From Verrucomicrobiia bacterium (lineage in GTDB: Bacteria; Verrucomicrobiota; Verrucomicrobiia; JABWAM01), in contig JADZFN010000035.1 of assembly GCA_020849895.1 (NCBI GenBank), positions 26,010-90,009 on the forward strand: a stretch of DNA of 64,000 bases, in the 5' to 3' direction. The translations under genes were made by a program, and so were the position numbers. Below are positions 8,728-17,460 of the stretch, piece by piece. Under the pieces are notes generated by a model, which was given only the letters and a program-made list of their open reading frames with translations, was not told the origin of the DNA and searched no databases. Positions within the stretch are counted from its first letter, which is position 1; each line of letters opens with the position of its first letter.

Positions 8728-9444
8728 TCAGGTCGAGGCGAGGATTTCGGCGAGGTGGATGATCTTCGCGGACGATCCGCGCCGGGCGAGGATGCCGGCG
8801 ATCTGCATGAGGCAGCTCGAGTCTCCGCTGGCCACGTATTCGGCGCCGCTTTCCTCGATGGCGCGCGCCTTGGCTTCGCCCATCCGACAGGAGATCTCGG
8901 GAAACTTTGCGGAGAACGTGCCTCCGAAACCGCAGCACTCGTCGCTCGGCTGCATCTCAACGAACGAAAGTCCGCGGACCGCGCCGAGGAGTTTACGCGG
9001 CCCTTCGCGAATGCCGAGCTCGCGGAGGCCGTGGCATGCGTCGTGCCATGTCACCTTGCCCGGGAATCGCGCGCCGACGTCCGTGAGGCCGAGTTTTCGA
9101 TGGAGAAAATCACCGAACTCCCAAGAACGCTCGGCGAGGGCGGCGGCTTCCGCTTCGCGGACGTGGCCGCGGAACAGCTCGCCGTAGTAGTTCCGCACCA
9201 TCGCGGTGCACGACCCCGAGGGGGCGACGATCGCCTCCGCGCCGGCGAAAGCGTCGAGGAAGCTGCAGGCCGTGTCGCGCGCCAGGTCCCAGTGCCCCGA
9301 GTTGAACGCCGGCTGCCCACAGCACGTCTGATCTTCGGGGAAATCCACTTCGTGTCCGAGGCGCTCGAGGACGCGGACGACGCTGATCCCCACCTTCGGA
9401 TACAGTTGGTCAATAAAGCAGGGGATGAAGAGCGCGATGCGCAT
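8728..9444 (-). CDS. lutA: Lactate utilisation protein LutA (CCG-domain protein)
   Basis: 238 residues. It has the two cysteine-rich CCG domains typical of LutA/GlpC/HdrB proteins: DQTCCGQPAFNSG near residue 40 and SDECCGFGGTFS near residue 170, with FIPCF and WHDACHG as the other ligands. It is the first gene of the lut set on this strand. No GntR-type lutR regulator and no lactate permease gene is adjacent. A sequence resembling an SD site (GAGAGGA) lies about 20 bases upstream, rather far away, and no convincing promoter was seen in the 98 bases before it. Confidence 0.93.
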   Translation of the reverse strand: MRIALFIPCFIDQLYPKVGISVVRVLERLGHEVDFPEDQTCCGQPAFNSGHWDLARDTACSFLDAFAGAEAIVAPSGSCTAMVRNYYGELFRGHVREAEAAALAERSWEFGDFLHRKLGLTDVGARFPGKVTWHDACHGLRELGIREGPRKLLGAVRGLSFVEMQPSDECCGFGGTFSAKFPEISCRMGEAKARAIEESGAEYVASGDSSCLMQIAGILARRGSSAKIIHLAEILAST

Positions 9445-9542
9445 GGAAGGCGGCGGACATCCTCTCAGGCGGCCGTGCGGGTTTCAATCCGCCAGTGGCG
9501 TCCTTGGTCTCCGCTCGATCGAGGGAACGAGAGGCCCCGTTT

Positions 9543-10808
9543 TCAGTCCTCGCGGATTCGTTGAATCCGCGCGCCGAGACCGCGGAGTTTCTCGTCAATT
9601 TGTTCGTAGCCCCGATCAATGTGATAGACGCGGCGGATTTCCGTGGCGCCGCGCGCGACGAGGCCCGCCAGGACGAGCGCCGCCGAAGCGCGGAGGTCGG
9701 ACGCCATGACCGGCGCGCCGCTGAGGTGTTCCACGCCCTGGACGACTGCGGTGGTGCCTTCCATCTCGATGCGCGCGCCCATGCGTTGGAGCTCGGCGAC
9801 GTGCATGAAGCGGTCGGGGAAGACGCGTTCGGTGATCACGCTCGTCCCCGGCGTCACGCACATCAACGCCATCATTTGCGCCTGGGCGTCGGTCGGAAAC
9901 GCAGGGAAAGGCCCCGTGGCGAAATCGCGAGCGGCGATCGGTCCGCGCGGCCGCAGGGCGACGCGGTCGCGCTCCTCTGTCAAATCGAATCCCGAATCTC
10001 TGAGCAGGGCGATGACGGGGAGGAGATGGGCGGGCACCACGGGATGGACGGCCACCTCGCCACCGGTGATCGCGCCCGCCGCGAGAAAGGTCGCGGCTTC
10101 GATGCGGTCGGCGACCACCTCGAACTCCGCACCGTGGAGGCGTTCCGAGCCGTCCACGACGATCGTGGACGCACCGGCGCCGCTCACGCGGGCGCCCATG
10201 GCGTTGAGAAAGGCGGCGAGGTCCGCCACCTCGGGTTCGCCGGCGGCGTGCTCGATGACGGTCCGTCCGCGCGCGAGGGTGGCGGCCATCATCACGTTGT
10301 CGGTGCCGAGCACGGTCGAGCCGTGGCGTCCCGACATGGAGACGGACGCCCCTTCGAGGCCGCGGCTTTCGGCGACGACGTAGCCCTCCTTGATTTCGAG
10401 GTGCGCGCCTAGGGCGTTGAGCCCTTTGAGATGGAGATCAATTGGACGCGGCCCAATCACGCAACCGCCCGGCACCGAGACCCGGCACCGACGGAGGCGC
10501 CCGACCAGCGGCCCGAGCAGACAGACGGATGCCCGCATCTTCCGCACGAGGTCGTACGGTGCGGTGTCGGCCACGGAACGGGCGCGGACGCGGACCGTGT
10601 GGGGATCGAGCCGTTCCACCTCCGCGCCGAGGTGCTGGAGGAGCTGGAGCATGAAGCGCACGTCGCTCAAGTCCGGCACTCGCCGGATCACGCAGGGATC
10701 TTCGGTGAGCAGCGTGGCCGCGAGAATCGGCAGCACCGAATTCTTCGATCCGCTGATCTTCGCCTCGCCGCGCAGAGGCACGCCTCCTTCGATCACAATG
10801 CGATCCAT
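9543..10808 (-). CDS. murA: UDP-N-acetylglucosamine 1-carboxyvinyltransferase MurA
   Basis: 421 residues from ATG 10808-10806, the usual MurA length; the open frame upstream of it is non-homologous. It catalyses the first committed step of peptidoglycan synthesis, transferring enolpyruvate from PEP to UDP-GlcNAc in the cytoplasm. Key parts visible: SGSKNSVLPILAA near the N-terminus, KMRASVCLLGPL, and GGCVIGPRPIDLH carrying the active-site Cys that fosfomycin alkylates (a fosfomycin-insensitive Asp is not present). GTDNVMMAA and PTDAQAQMMA are further family marks. It is transcribed away from the ExbB/TonB-like operon. Confidence 0.96.
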   Translation of the reverse strand: MDRIVIEGGVPLRGEAKISGSKNSVLPILAATLLTEDPCVIRRVPDLSDVRFMLQLLQHLGAEVERLDPHTVRVRARSVADTAPYDLVRKMRASVCLLGPLVGRLRRCRVSVPGGCVIGPRPIDLHLKGLNALGAHLEIKEGYVVAESRGLEGASVSMSGRHGSTVLGTDNVMMAATLARGRTVIEHAAGEPEVADLAAFLNAMGARVSGAGASTIVVDGSERLHGAEFEVVADRIEAATFLAAGAITGGEVAVHPVVPAHLLPVIALLRDSGFDLTEERDRVALRPRGPIAARDFATGPFPAFPTDAQAQMMALMCVTPGTSVITERVFPDRFMHVAELQRMGARIEMEGTTAVVQGVEHLSGAPVMASDLRASAALVLAGLVARGATEIRRVYHIDRGYEQIDEKLRGLGARIQRIRED

Positions 10809-10948
10809 GGGAAAAAAGATAGCGGGCGAGGCGGAAAGGTTCAACGATTCCGCGACGCCACGGAATTGGCTCTCCTCCGTCCCTGCGGAAGCGTTTCTCG
10901 CGGAGCGCGCTTCCTTCCGGGGAGGAATTGGCGCGGCCACGACCGAGG

Positions 10949-10986
10949 TTGACGCTTCGCAAAAAGCTCTGCTAGGTTGGCGAGCG
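10949..10986 (+). promoter_or_regulatory. Predicted near-leaderless promoter of the ExbB/DUF4159 operon
   Basis: TTGACG at 10949-10954, an 18-base spacer, and TAGGTT at 10973-10978 are followed by only eight bases before the ATG at 10987. No Shine-Dalgarno site is present. The layout matches the promoters before 35222, 43696, 49002 and 61717. Confidence 0.5.
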
Positions 10987-11853
10987 ATGAAGCGCGCGCA
11001 ACGGCTGGCCGCAATCGCTTTGATGATGACGGGGGCGGGTTTTCAATCCGCCGACGCGCAGGACAAGGTGTTCCGCGCGACGGGAGGCGATCCCATCGTC
11101 GGAAGGGTCGAACGCGTGGACGACGTGAAGGTGTATATCGCCCTGCCCGCCGGCATGACATCGGTGGACCGCGCCCAGGTGGCCCGCGTGGAGGTGACCC
11201 GTCCCACCGCGCTTGATGAGGCCTCGGCGGCACTCGACCAGGGGCGCGCCGGCGTCGCCGTCAAAGCCCTCGACCCGTTTATCCAGAAGTATCGCGGCCT
11301 TCCTCAGGACTGGATCGAGGAGGCCACAGTCCGTTTCGCGGAGGCTGCCGTGGCGGCCGGCGACCTGTCAAAGGCGCGCGTGGCGTTCGCGGACTTCCAG
11401 AAGTTCTATCCGAAGAGCCGTTTCTCCGAAGCGATCCGCGCGGGAGAGGCGGAGATGTTTTATGCCGACAAGAAACCCGAGGAGGCGCTCAAGCGGTTCG
11501 AAGCGATCGTCGCGGCGCACGAGAAGGAGCTCGTTCTTTCCGACGCAGAGGCGCGCGTGCTCGGGCGCGCCTGCCTGCGCCTCGGCCAGATCTATGCGGC
11601 GTTGAAGCAGCCCGAGAAAGCTCTCGACAGCCTGTTGCGCGTCACCACCCTGTACGATCAGGATCCCGCGACGACTGCCGAGGCGCTCCTCGAAAGCGCC
11701 GCCGCCTTCGCTGCGCTACACAATTCCGAGCGGGCGCGCATGCAGCTCGAAGAGCTCCTCCGCGATTTTCCGGATTCTGCGCTTGCCTCGAAGGCCCGCG
11801 AGAAACTCAAATCCTTCTCGGCTTCCGAAACCGCCGAACCCGGCAAGATCTGA
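10987..11853 (+). CDS. Exported tetratricopeptide-repeat protein
   Basis: 288 residues. An in-frame upstream extension exists, but the promoter position and the signal peptide (LAAIALMMTGAGFQSADA, cleavage after ADA) favour ATG 10987. After a short beta-like region (DPIVGRVERVDDVKVYIALP) the rest is helical with TPR-type repeats: residues about 75-280 include AKVAFADFQKFYPKSRF-like and LLRDFPDSALASKARE units similar to YbgF/CpoB-type periplasmic proteins. It opens a six-gene operon and overlaps the exbB start in TGATG. A periplasmic scaffold role for the downstream energy-coupling complex is inferred. Confidence 0.7.
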   Translation: MKRAQRLAAIALMMTGAGFQSADAQDKVFRATGGDPIVGRVERVDDVKVYIALPAGMTSVDRAQVARVEVTRPTALDEASAALDQGRAGVAVKALDPFIQKYRGLPQDWIEEATVRFAEAAVAAGDLSKARVAFADFQKFYPKSRFSEAIRAGEAEMFYADKKPEEALKRFEAIVAAHEKELVLSDAEARVLGRACLRLGQIYAALKQPEKALDSLLRVTTLYDQDPATTAEALLESAAAFAALHNSERARMQLEELLRDFPDSALASKAREKLKSFSASETAEPGKI

Positions 11854-12830
11854 TGAAAACCCATCCCTCCTCCTCCACCTCCCGCACCTCCCTCCTCATC
11901 TTCCTCCTCGTCGCCTTCGCGGGGCTTGTCCTCGCCGGCGTCGGTCTGGCGCAAGAAACCGCCGCTGCGCCGGCCGCCCCCGCCGAAGTTCAGCACGCCC
12001 GAAGCCTTTGGGACGTCATCCGCGAAGGCGGATGGATCATGTGGCCGCTGGCGTTCATCTCGATGTGGTGCCTCGCGCTCATTATCGAGTGCTCAATCCG
12101 GATCCGCTTGCCGAACTTCGCTCCGGCGGAAACCATCCGCCAGCTCAAGGCCGCGTTCGCAGAGGAGAACTATCAGCAGGCTTGGCGGGTCTGCAAAGCG
12201 AAGTCCACCTTCCTTACCAACGTGCTGCGCAACGGCCTCGAACGCCTCGGCCGAGGGCGCGCCGCCTGCGAAGCCGCCATGGCCGACCACAGCCTCAAAG
12301 AGAGCATGATTTTCCGCACCAAAGTCTCCTATCTCTCCTCGATCGGGGTCGTGTCTCCCATGGTAGGCCTCCTCGGCACGGTCACGGGCATGATCAAGGC
12401 CTTCCACACCCTCGGCAGCGGCGGCATCGGCGACCCCTCGAAACTCGCTGCGGCCATCGGGGAAGTGCTCGTGGCCACCGCCACCGGCCTCCTGGTCGCC
12501 ATCCCCGCCTTCTTTCTCTATTACTTCTTCCGCAACCGCCTTCAGTCCGTCGTGGTGCTAGCCGAAGACGTCGTCAACCAGCTCATGGTGGACGTGAAGT
12601 ACGACGAACTCCAGGGCATCAAGATGGGCGAAGCCCTCGAAACCGAACTCGCGGGAGGCGCGCCGGCCGCCACAGCGCCCGCTGCCGCCCCCCTCGCCGT
12701 CGCCGATCCGGGCAAACGCGTCAGCCAGGCGATCAGCGGCGTCACCGTGAACTGCCCGCAGTGCAACGCCTCGATCACCGCCGGCGTCCCGAAATGCGGC
12801 GCCTGTGGGAGCGAACTCCAATGGAGCTAA
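11853..12830 (+). CDS. MotA/TolQ/ExbB proton-channel protein with C-terminal zinc ribbon
   Basis: 325 residues. A signal peptide or first membrane segment (LLIFLLVAFAGLVLAGVGLA) precedes three membrane helices, near residues 60-80, 165-190 and 210-235. The TolQ/ExbB signature is GVVSPMVGLLGTVTGMIKAF. The protein forms the inner-membrane proton channel that energises a partner with ExbD and a TonB-like protein. The C-terminus is unusual: after an Ala/Pro linker it ends in CPQC...CGAC, a four-cysteine zinc-ribbon pattern on the last about 25 residues, not found in ordinary ExbB or TolQ. It is translationally coupled to the TPR gene. Confidence 0.88.
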   Translation: MKTHPSSSTSRTSLLIFLLVAFAGLVLAGVGLAQETAAAPAAPAEVQHARSLWDVIREGGWIMWPLAFISMWCLALIIECSIRIRLPNFAPAETIRQLKAAFAEENYQQAWRVCKAKSTFLTNVLRNGLERLGRGRAACEAAMADHSLKESMIFRTKVSYLSSIGVVSPMVGLLGTVTGMIKAFHTLGSGGIGDPSKLAAAIGEVLVATATGLLVAIPAFFLYYFFRNRLQSVVVLAEDVVNQLMVDVKYDELQGIKMGEALETELAGGAPAATAPAAAPLAVADPGKRVSQAISGVTVNCPQCNASITAGVPKCGACGSELQWS

Positions 12831-12914
12831 GGGGAAACGGCGCGCGGGGAAGAACGCCCGCCTTCTGATCTCCGCCGCCCCCGTTTTTGGCTCTCCGCTC
12901 ACGGTTCCCGACTC

Positions 12915-13394
12915 ATGGCCATCAAACGCGCCAGCCAAAGCGCTTTTCCGGAAGAGGAACCGGAGTTTCAAGTGGCGCCGATGATTGACGTGCTCCTCGT
13001 GCTCATGACGTTCTTCATGAGCATCACCTCGACGGAAATTCTCCGGACGAAAACCAAGCTCGATCTCGAGCTCCCCGTGGCCAGGGAGAGTAAACCGAAA
13101 GACACTGCCCCGCGCGAAATCATCATCAACGTGACGTGGGCCGCCGTCCGCCATGAAGGCTTCCTCGAAATCGAGGAGAACGTCATTGGCGTGGGCCAGC
13201 TCGCGCCTCTGATCCAGCAGCGGCGGGGGCGCGACGAAGGATTCTACCGCGCCGTGATCCGCGCCGACTCGAACGTCCCCTATTCCTTCCTCCAACAGGT
13301 CCTCTCAGCCTGCGCCGACGCGAACGTGGACAACATCACCTTTTCGGTCCTCTCGCAGGAAGCCCCGAAAGGCTACACCAAGCCCTCCCGCTGA
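12915..13394 (+). CDS. ExbD/TolR-type biopolymer transport protein (first copy)
   Basis: 159 residues. One membrane helix near residues 20-40 carries the essential Asp in VAPMIDVLLVLMTFFM, the ExbD/TolR proton-path residue. The rest is a periplasmic domain (REIIINVTWAAV, YSFLQQVLSACADANVDNITF) with the family's C-terminal helix-strand. It follows exbB by 84 bases and precedes a second, diverged exbD; a pair suggests that the two subunits of the ExbD dimer are different. No SD site is evident. Confidence 0.88.
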   Translation: MAIKRASQSAFPEEEPEFQVAPMIDVLLVLMTFFMSITSTEILRTKTKLDLELPVARESKPKDTAPREIIINVTWAAVRHEGFLEIEENVIGVGQLAPLIQQRRGRDEGFYRAVIRADSNVPYSFLQQVLSACADANVDNITFSVLSQEAPKGYTKPSR

Positions 13395-13425
13395 CGCGGA
13401 CCGTTTTTTATCCGAATCCATTCCT

Positions 13426-13851
13426 ATGGCCGGCGGTGGCGAAAAATCAGACGGAGACGTGGGGTTCCAGATTGCCCCGATGATTGATCTCATCCTCGTG
13501 CTCATGGTGTTCTTCATGACCACCGTGGCGCTGAAACAGGTCGAGAACGAACTCGGGATCACTCTCCCCGGTCAGGCGGCGATGGCCAAGACGCAGGCGG
13601 CTTCCGTGGACCTGCGTATCGGCATTGACCCCGACGGCTCCATCAGCCTGAACGACGCGCCGATCGGCGCGCCGAACGACAAAGGTCTCGAACAACTCCG
13701 CGCCCGCCTCAAGGAACAGGTGGACCTCTTCGGCGACAAAATCCCCGTGACGATCATCCCGCAGCCGGACGTGCCTCACCACCGGATCGTGGACGTTCTG
13801 AACGCCTGTTCCGCCGTTCAGATCAAAAACATCTCTTTCGGAGGGACGTGA
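13426..13851 (+). CDS. ExbD/TolR-type biopolymer transport protein (second copy)
   Basis: 141 residues. The N-terminal membrane helix has FQIAPMIDLILVLMVFFMT with the conserved Asp. The periplasmic part has IDPDGSISLNDAPI, VTIIPQPDVPHHRIVDVLNA and a C-terminal NISFG strand. It differs enough from the preceding copy to be a distinct subunit. It lies 31 bases after the first exbD and 1 base before the DUF4159 gene, so the three are co-expressed. Confidence 0.88.
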   Translation: MAGGGEKSDGDVGFQIAPMIDLILVLMVFFMTTVALKQVENELGITLPGQAAMAKTQAASVDLRIGIDPDGSISLNDAPIGAPNDKGLEQLRARLKEQVDLFGDKIPVTIIPQPDVPHHRIVDVLNACSAVQIKNISFGGT

Positions 13852-13852
13852 C

Positions 13853-15169
13853 ATGGCGGACTCCGACCTCGATTCGCTCTACGACACGTCGCTCAAGGCG
13901 CGCATGATCCGTTTCGCGCGGAGAGTCATCAACACGCGCTATCTGTTCATCGCGCTGATCCTGCACGTGGTCGCGTTGGCGATCTTCGGCGGCAAAGTAA
14001 TCTTCGAGGCGGTCGCAGCCAAAGGGCTTTTCGAAAGCGAAGGCGAGATCTTCGTCGCCGGACCTCCGGGCGGCGGCCCGCCGCCTCCGCCTCCTCCTCC
14101 GCCCTCCGGCGAACAGTCGCTCGACATCAAGGTCCAGAAACCGACCCGGATCGTCACGCAGATCTCCACTCCGAAAGTCTCGACCGAGTTCAACCTGCCG
14201 CCACCGCAACTGCCCACCATCATGAATCCGGCGCTCGAGGTGAAGGTGGACGAAGGCGCCCGCGAGCGCCTCGCCAAGGCCGAAGCCGCCCGCTGGGGTC
14301 AAATGCGATCCTTCCACGAAGCCGGTGTCGAAGGTGGAGGCGGCAAGCGCGGCGCGACCGGTTCCAAGAGGACGACTCAGGCCAAGTTCAAGTGTTACGT
14401 GGTGCAATATCACGGCGGCGACTGGGATTCGAACTTCGGCGTCACTGACGGCACCCGTTGGTACGGCAACTGCATTTACAACCTCATGCTCCAGATCGGT
14501 CGCTGGACCCAGGGGCGGGTGAAGGCCGATCTTATCCCTCAGGCGCTGGCGCTCGGCGATTCGGAGTGGCTCGAGAAGGTGAAGCCTCCCTTCGTGTTCA
14601 TGACGGGCCACAAGGATTTTCGCCTTACCGACAAGGAGGTGGAGAACCTCCGCCAGTACCTGATGCTTGGGGGGGCGCTCTGGGTGGATAACAGTCTGCC
14701 GGGCCGCCGCAGCCGCTTCGACCTGGCGTTGCGTCGCGAGATGAAGAAGGTGCTGCCCGATCGCGATTTCGAGCCGATCGCGCCGAGTCACCCCCTTTTC
14801 TCGAGCTACTTTCAGTTCACCGCCCCGCCGCCGGGCATGAACTTTTATGATGAACCCGTCGAAGTTGTGAAGATCGGCGGCGAGGTGGCGGTCGTCTATA
14901 CCCTCAACGCGTATAGCGACCTCTGGGAGACGGGTCTGACCGACAAGGACGCGATAGACCTCGGCTTCGACTGGAGCGTGAAGAACAACCAAAGATATTA
15001 TCGCAGCGGGCCGCACTTCAATCGAGGCGGATACCAGCGCGGAATTTTCTTCCGGAACAACACGCAGGAGGGAGTCGTGCGGGCCTATCAATTCGGCATC
15101 AATATCACGATCTACCTGCTGACCCGCTTCCAGGACAAGTTCATGACCCTGCCGAGAGGAGCGGGCTGA
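13853..15169 (+). CDS. TonB-like N-terminus fused to a DUF4159 domain
   Basis: 438 residues. A single membrane helix at about residues 32-50 (YLFIALILHVVALAIFGG) has the position and His of a TonB-type anchor. A proline run (GPPGGGPPPPPPPPPSGE) at about 70-87 and a linker follow, as in TonB. Instead of a TonB C-terminal domain, residues about 180-435 form a DUF4159 domain: YVVQYHGGDWDSN, FVFMTGHKDFRLTDKEVENL, LMLGGALWVDN, FDLALRREMKKVLPD and YQFGINITIYLLT. DUF4159 is a Rossmann-like, glutamine-amidotransferase-related fold of unknown role. Placed after exbB-exbD-exbD, it is probably the energised partner, with DUF4159 in the periplasm. Confidence 0.8.
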   Translation: MADSDLDSLYDTSLKARMIRFARRVINTRYLFIALILHVVALAIFGGKVIFEAVAAKGLFESEGEIFVAGPPGGGPPPPPPPPPSGEQSLDIKVQKPTRIVTQISTPKVSTEFNLPPPQLPTIMNPALEVKVDEGARERLAKAEAARWGQMRSFHEAGVEGGGGKRGATGSKRTTQAKFKCYVVQYHGGDWDSNFGVTDGTRWYGNCIYNLMLQIGRWTQGRVKADLIPQALALGDSEWLEKVKPPFVFMTGHKDFRLTDKEVENLRQYLMLGGALWVDNSLPGRRSRFDLALRREMKKVLPDRDFEPIAPSHPLFSSYFQFTAPPPGMNFYDEPVEVVKIGGEVAVVYTLNAYSDLWETGLTDKDAIDLGFDWSVKNNQRYYRSGPHFNRGGYQRGIFFRNNTQEGVVRAYQFGINITIYLLTRFQDKFMTLPRGAG

Positions 15170-15194
15170 CCCCGCGGCCCGGTTCGCGCGCGCG

Positions 15195-16847
15195 ATGCGT
15201 GTCTCCTTCCGATTCCTGGTTTGGGCTGCGCTCTGGGCGATCGCCCTCGTCGGCATGGGGTTCGGCGCGCGCGCGGCGGGGCGCGCGTTCGATGCCTACA
15301 TGGAATCAGGAAACGCGCCGGCCGCCAGCGCGCTCGCGCTGCTGCCCGGCGCGGCGGAAGGCTTCGTGTTCGAGCCGGATCTTGTTGCGCGCTGGCGCCT
15401 CTTTCGTCGCTGGAAGCTGGATGCCTCGCTCCAGGAGTTCAGCCGCCTCCGCCCATTTCTCGAGACTTGGGGTCTCGCCCAACCGAAAGTCGGTCCTCTC
15501 GAGAGCCTGCTTTTGCGCGGTTGGTCGAGGAATCTGGCGGTCGCCTGGACTTCGGACGGAAGCGCCCTTTGGTTCGCCGCGCCGGTCGGCACGCGCCAGG
15601 AAACCGCCCGTTGGCTGGCGGACTTTTTCCTCCGCTCGAGCTTCCATCCCGAGAAGCGGCGTATCGAACGCAGGGGGCAACAATGGTGGATCGAGATCGA
15701 AGACGCGCGGCTTCTGCCTGAAGGACGCCTCGCGCAGATCGCGGTCGTCCGAGGGATCGCCGTGCTCGCCATCGGACGGAAAGGCGCCTCGCCGATCACG
15801 GCGGTCCTTTCTCCGGACGGCCCAGGCATCGTCCGTTGCCCCGAAGCCGCCGTTGCGCTCGAGGGCGCCCTGCGTCCCGAAGCCGGGCTGACCGGCCTGC
15901 TTCGCGTCCCGCGTCCCGGGCATCCGACTCACACGATCACGTGGCGGATCACGCCGGCCGTCGCGGAAGGCGATTCCGCCGCCTTCACTCTCGATCTTAG
16001 GATTCCCTCCTGCCGGGCCGACTCCGCGTCGGCCGTCCTGCCGGATGCGGCTCGCCTCGGCGCGCTCGCGCAGCCGGAAGACGCCCTCTCGCTGGTGACT
16101 TCGCCCTCCGACCTCGCCGCGCTCCGCGTGTTCCTGGCCCGGGCGCTGCCGCGCGCGGCCAACGCGCGTCTCGAACAGGCGGGGCGCGGTTGGATCCCCG
16201 AATCTTATCGCCCGATCTGGACGCCCGTTTTCGACAAGCTCGACAACCAACTCTTCCTCGGCATCGGGAATCCTTCGCCTTTTACCGCCAAAGGACGCCT
16301 TGTCCTTCCGCGCGTAGCGGCGGCGGTGCCGTTCGAAGATCCCGCAGCTTTTCTTGCCGCCCTCGAACAGACGGTTCTGCGCGTCAACCGCGAGCAACAC
16401 GTCAACCTGATCATCCGCAAGCGCTCCGGCGCCTCGGGCGATTCCTATCGCGTCACGGGCGGCGATTTTTCCTGGGCGCGCGCGCTCGGCCTCGCCGAAC
16501 TTCCGTCGTTCGGCTTCGCCAAAGGTCTGCTCCTCGTGGCGACGGATTCGCCCACGCTCGAGAAGGCGATGGAACGCGCGGCCACCGAAGCCGCCGTCGG
16601 CGAACCGCAGCGTGGCTCGCGCCTGCGCGCGAGTCTTCCCCGATTCGGAGGCGCCCTCCGGACGGGGCTTCTCGTCGCGGGAGCATTCCTCGACAGCGAC
16701 GACGAATGGATGTCGCCGTCCGCTCTGCGCTGGGTGGACGAAACCCTCGCCGCCCTCCGAAGTTTTGGAGAGGCGCGGGTGGACCTGGAGTGCGAGCCCG
16801 GCGCCTGGAAGCTCCGCGCCCGCCTGACTCCCGCGCGCCAACCCTGA
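15195..16847 (+). CDS. Large exported protein of unknown function
   Basis: 550 residues. It starts with a signal or anchor helix (FLVWAALWAIALVGMGFG) and is otherwise soluble. The layout (AAEGFVFEPDL near the start, repeated blocks on protein levels such as LSLVTSPSDLAAL and FDKLDNQLFLGIGN) recalls DUF3352-type envelope proteins, but the similarity is only general. It follows the DUF4159 gene by 25 bases and closes the operon, which ends in a convergent junction with the RRM gene. No catalytic motif is visible. A periplasmic partner role in the ExbB complex is inferred from position only. Confidence 0.65.
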   Translation: MRVSFRFLVWAALWAIALVGMGFGARAAGRAFDAYMESGNAPAASALALLPGAAEGFVFEPDLVARWRLFRRWKLDASLQEFSRLRPFLETWGLAQPKVGPLESLLLRGWSRNLAVAWTSDGSALWFAAPVGTRQETARWLADFFLRSSFHPEKRRIERRGQQWWIEIEDARLLPEGRLAQIAVVRGIAVLAIGRKGASPITAVLSPDGPGIVRCPEAAVALEGALRPEAGLTGLLRVPRPGHPTHTITWRITPAVAEGDSAAFTLDLRIPSCRADSASAVLPDAARLGALAQPEDALSLVTSPSDLAALRVFLARALPRAANARLEQAGRGWIPESYRPIWTPVFDKLDNQLFLGIGNPSPFTAKGRLVLPRVAAAVPFEDPAAFLAALEQTVLRVNREQHVNLIIRKRSGASGDSYRVTGGDFSWARALGLAELPSFGFAKGLLLVATDSPTLEKAMERAATEAAVGEPQRGSRLRASLPRFGGALRTGLLVAGAFLDSDDEWMSPSALRWVDETLAALRSFGEARVDLECEPGAWKLRARLTPARQP

Positions 16848-16877
16848 CGGGCGACGCGCGGGAGCGGGCAATTCCGA

Positions 16878-17210
16878 CTACCGACGGCGGTCGCCGCGAT
16901 CGCCGCGGTCGCCGCGGTCGCCCCGGCCGTAGTCGCGGCGGGGGCCTGAGGGCGGACGCTCCTCACGCGGACGGGCTTCATTGACCGTCAGCGCGCGGCC
17001 ATCAACGTCCTTCCCGTGGAAGAGTTCGATCGCCTTTTTGGCATCCTCATCGGTCGCCATCTCGACGAAGGCGAATCCCCGGCTGCGGCCGGTGAACTTA
17101 TCCATGATGAGGTCCACGTTCGAGACCGTGCCCGCCTGGGCAAACTGGTCGCGAAGCGCGTCCTGGGTGGTGTGGTACGAGAGGTTGCCGACGTAAAGAC
17201 GGTTCCCCAT
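16878..17210 (-). CDS. RNA-binding protein with one RRM and an Arg/Gly/Asp tail
   Basis: 110 residues. The RRM has RNP2 LYVGNL at residues 4-9 and RNP1 RGFAFVEM at about 44-51, as in cyanobacterial and PVC-type Rbp proteins. From about residue 85 the chain is a low-complexity tail with repeated GDR units ending in Arg. An AAAGGA site lies nine bases before the ATG, one of the clearer Shine-Dalgarno sites in the window. Such proteins bind single-stranded RNA and are often cold- or stress-induced. The gene converges with the ExbB/DUF4159 operon. Confidence 0.93.
   Translation of the reverse strand: MGNRLYVGNLSYHTTQDALRDQFAQAGTVSNVDLIMDKFTGRSRGFAFVEMATDEDAKKAIELFHGKDVDGRALTVNEARPREERPPSGPRRDYGRGDRGDRGDRGDRRR
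16880..16922. repeat. Nine-base tandem repeat in the tail of the RRM gene
   Basis: Units of TCGCCGCGG type, about four copies with small changes, encode the Gly-Asp-Arg repeats at the C-terminus of the RNA-binding protein. Length variation between strains would alter only the tail. Confidence 0.6.
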
Positions 17211-17460
17211 GTTGTGTGTTCCTTTCAGTGCAATGGTCGTTTCATCAAGGAGTCGGGAAGTCTTCCTCGCTGCTCCACTCGGAGCGCACGGATGCCGCGG
17301 AGGCGAATTTTACGCAGACTCTGCAAACGTTCCGACAAAGGAGGACTTGACTGGATTGACGATGACCTGGTTCAGCGTGAAAGCCTAGCGGTTTTGGAAA
17401 AGAGTGCAAGCAAATTCTGAAGGTGCCCAGGGCTTGATCGGAAACGCTCCAGGAATTAGG

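Noticed and set aside
3387..9187. Long open frames on the plus strand (for example around 4274-5182 and 7505-9187)
   Set aside because: They mirror the minus-strand genes hflX, HNH, dehydrogenase and lutABC. High GC makes antisense frames long; their translations are Arg/Glu-rich and match no family.
10810..10986. Upstream extension of the TPR gene (in-frame ATG near 10808)
   Set aside because: It would place the signal peptide in the middle of the protein and lies upstream of the predicted promoter.
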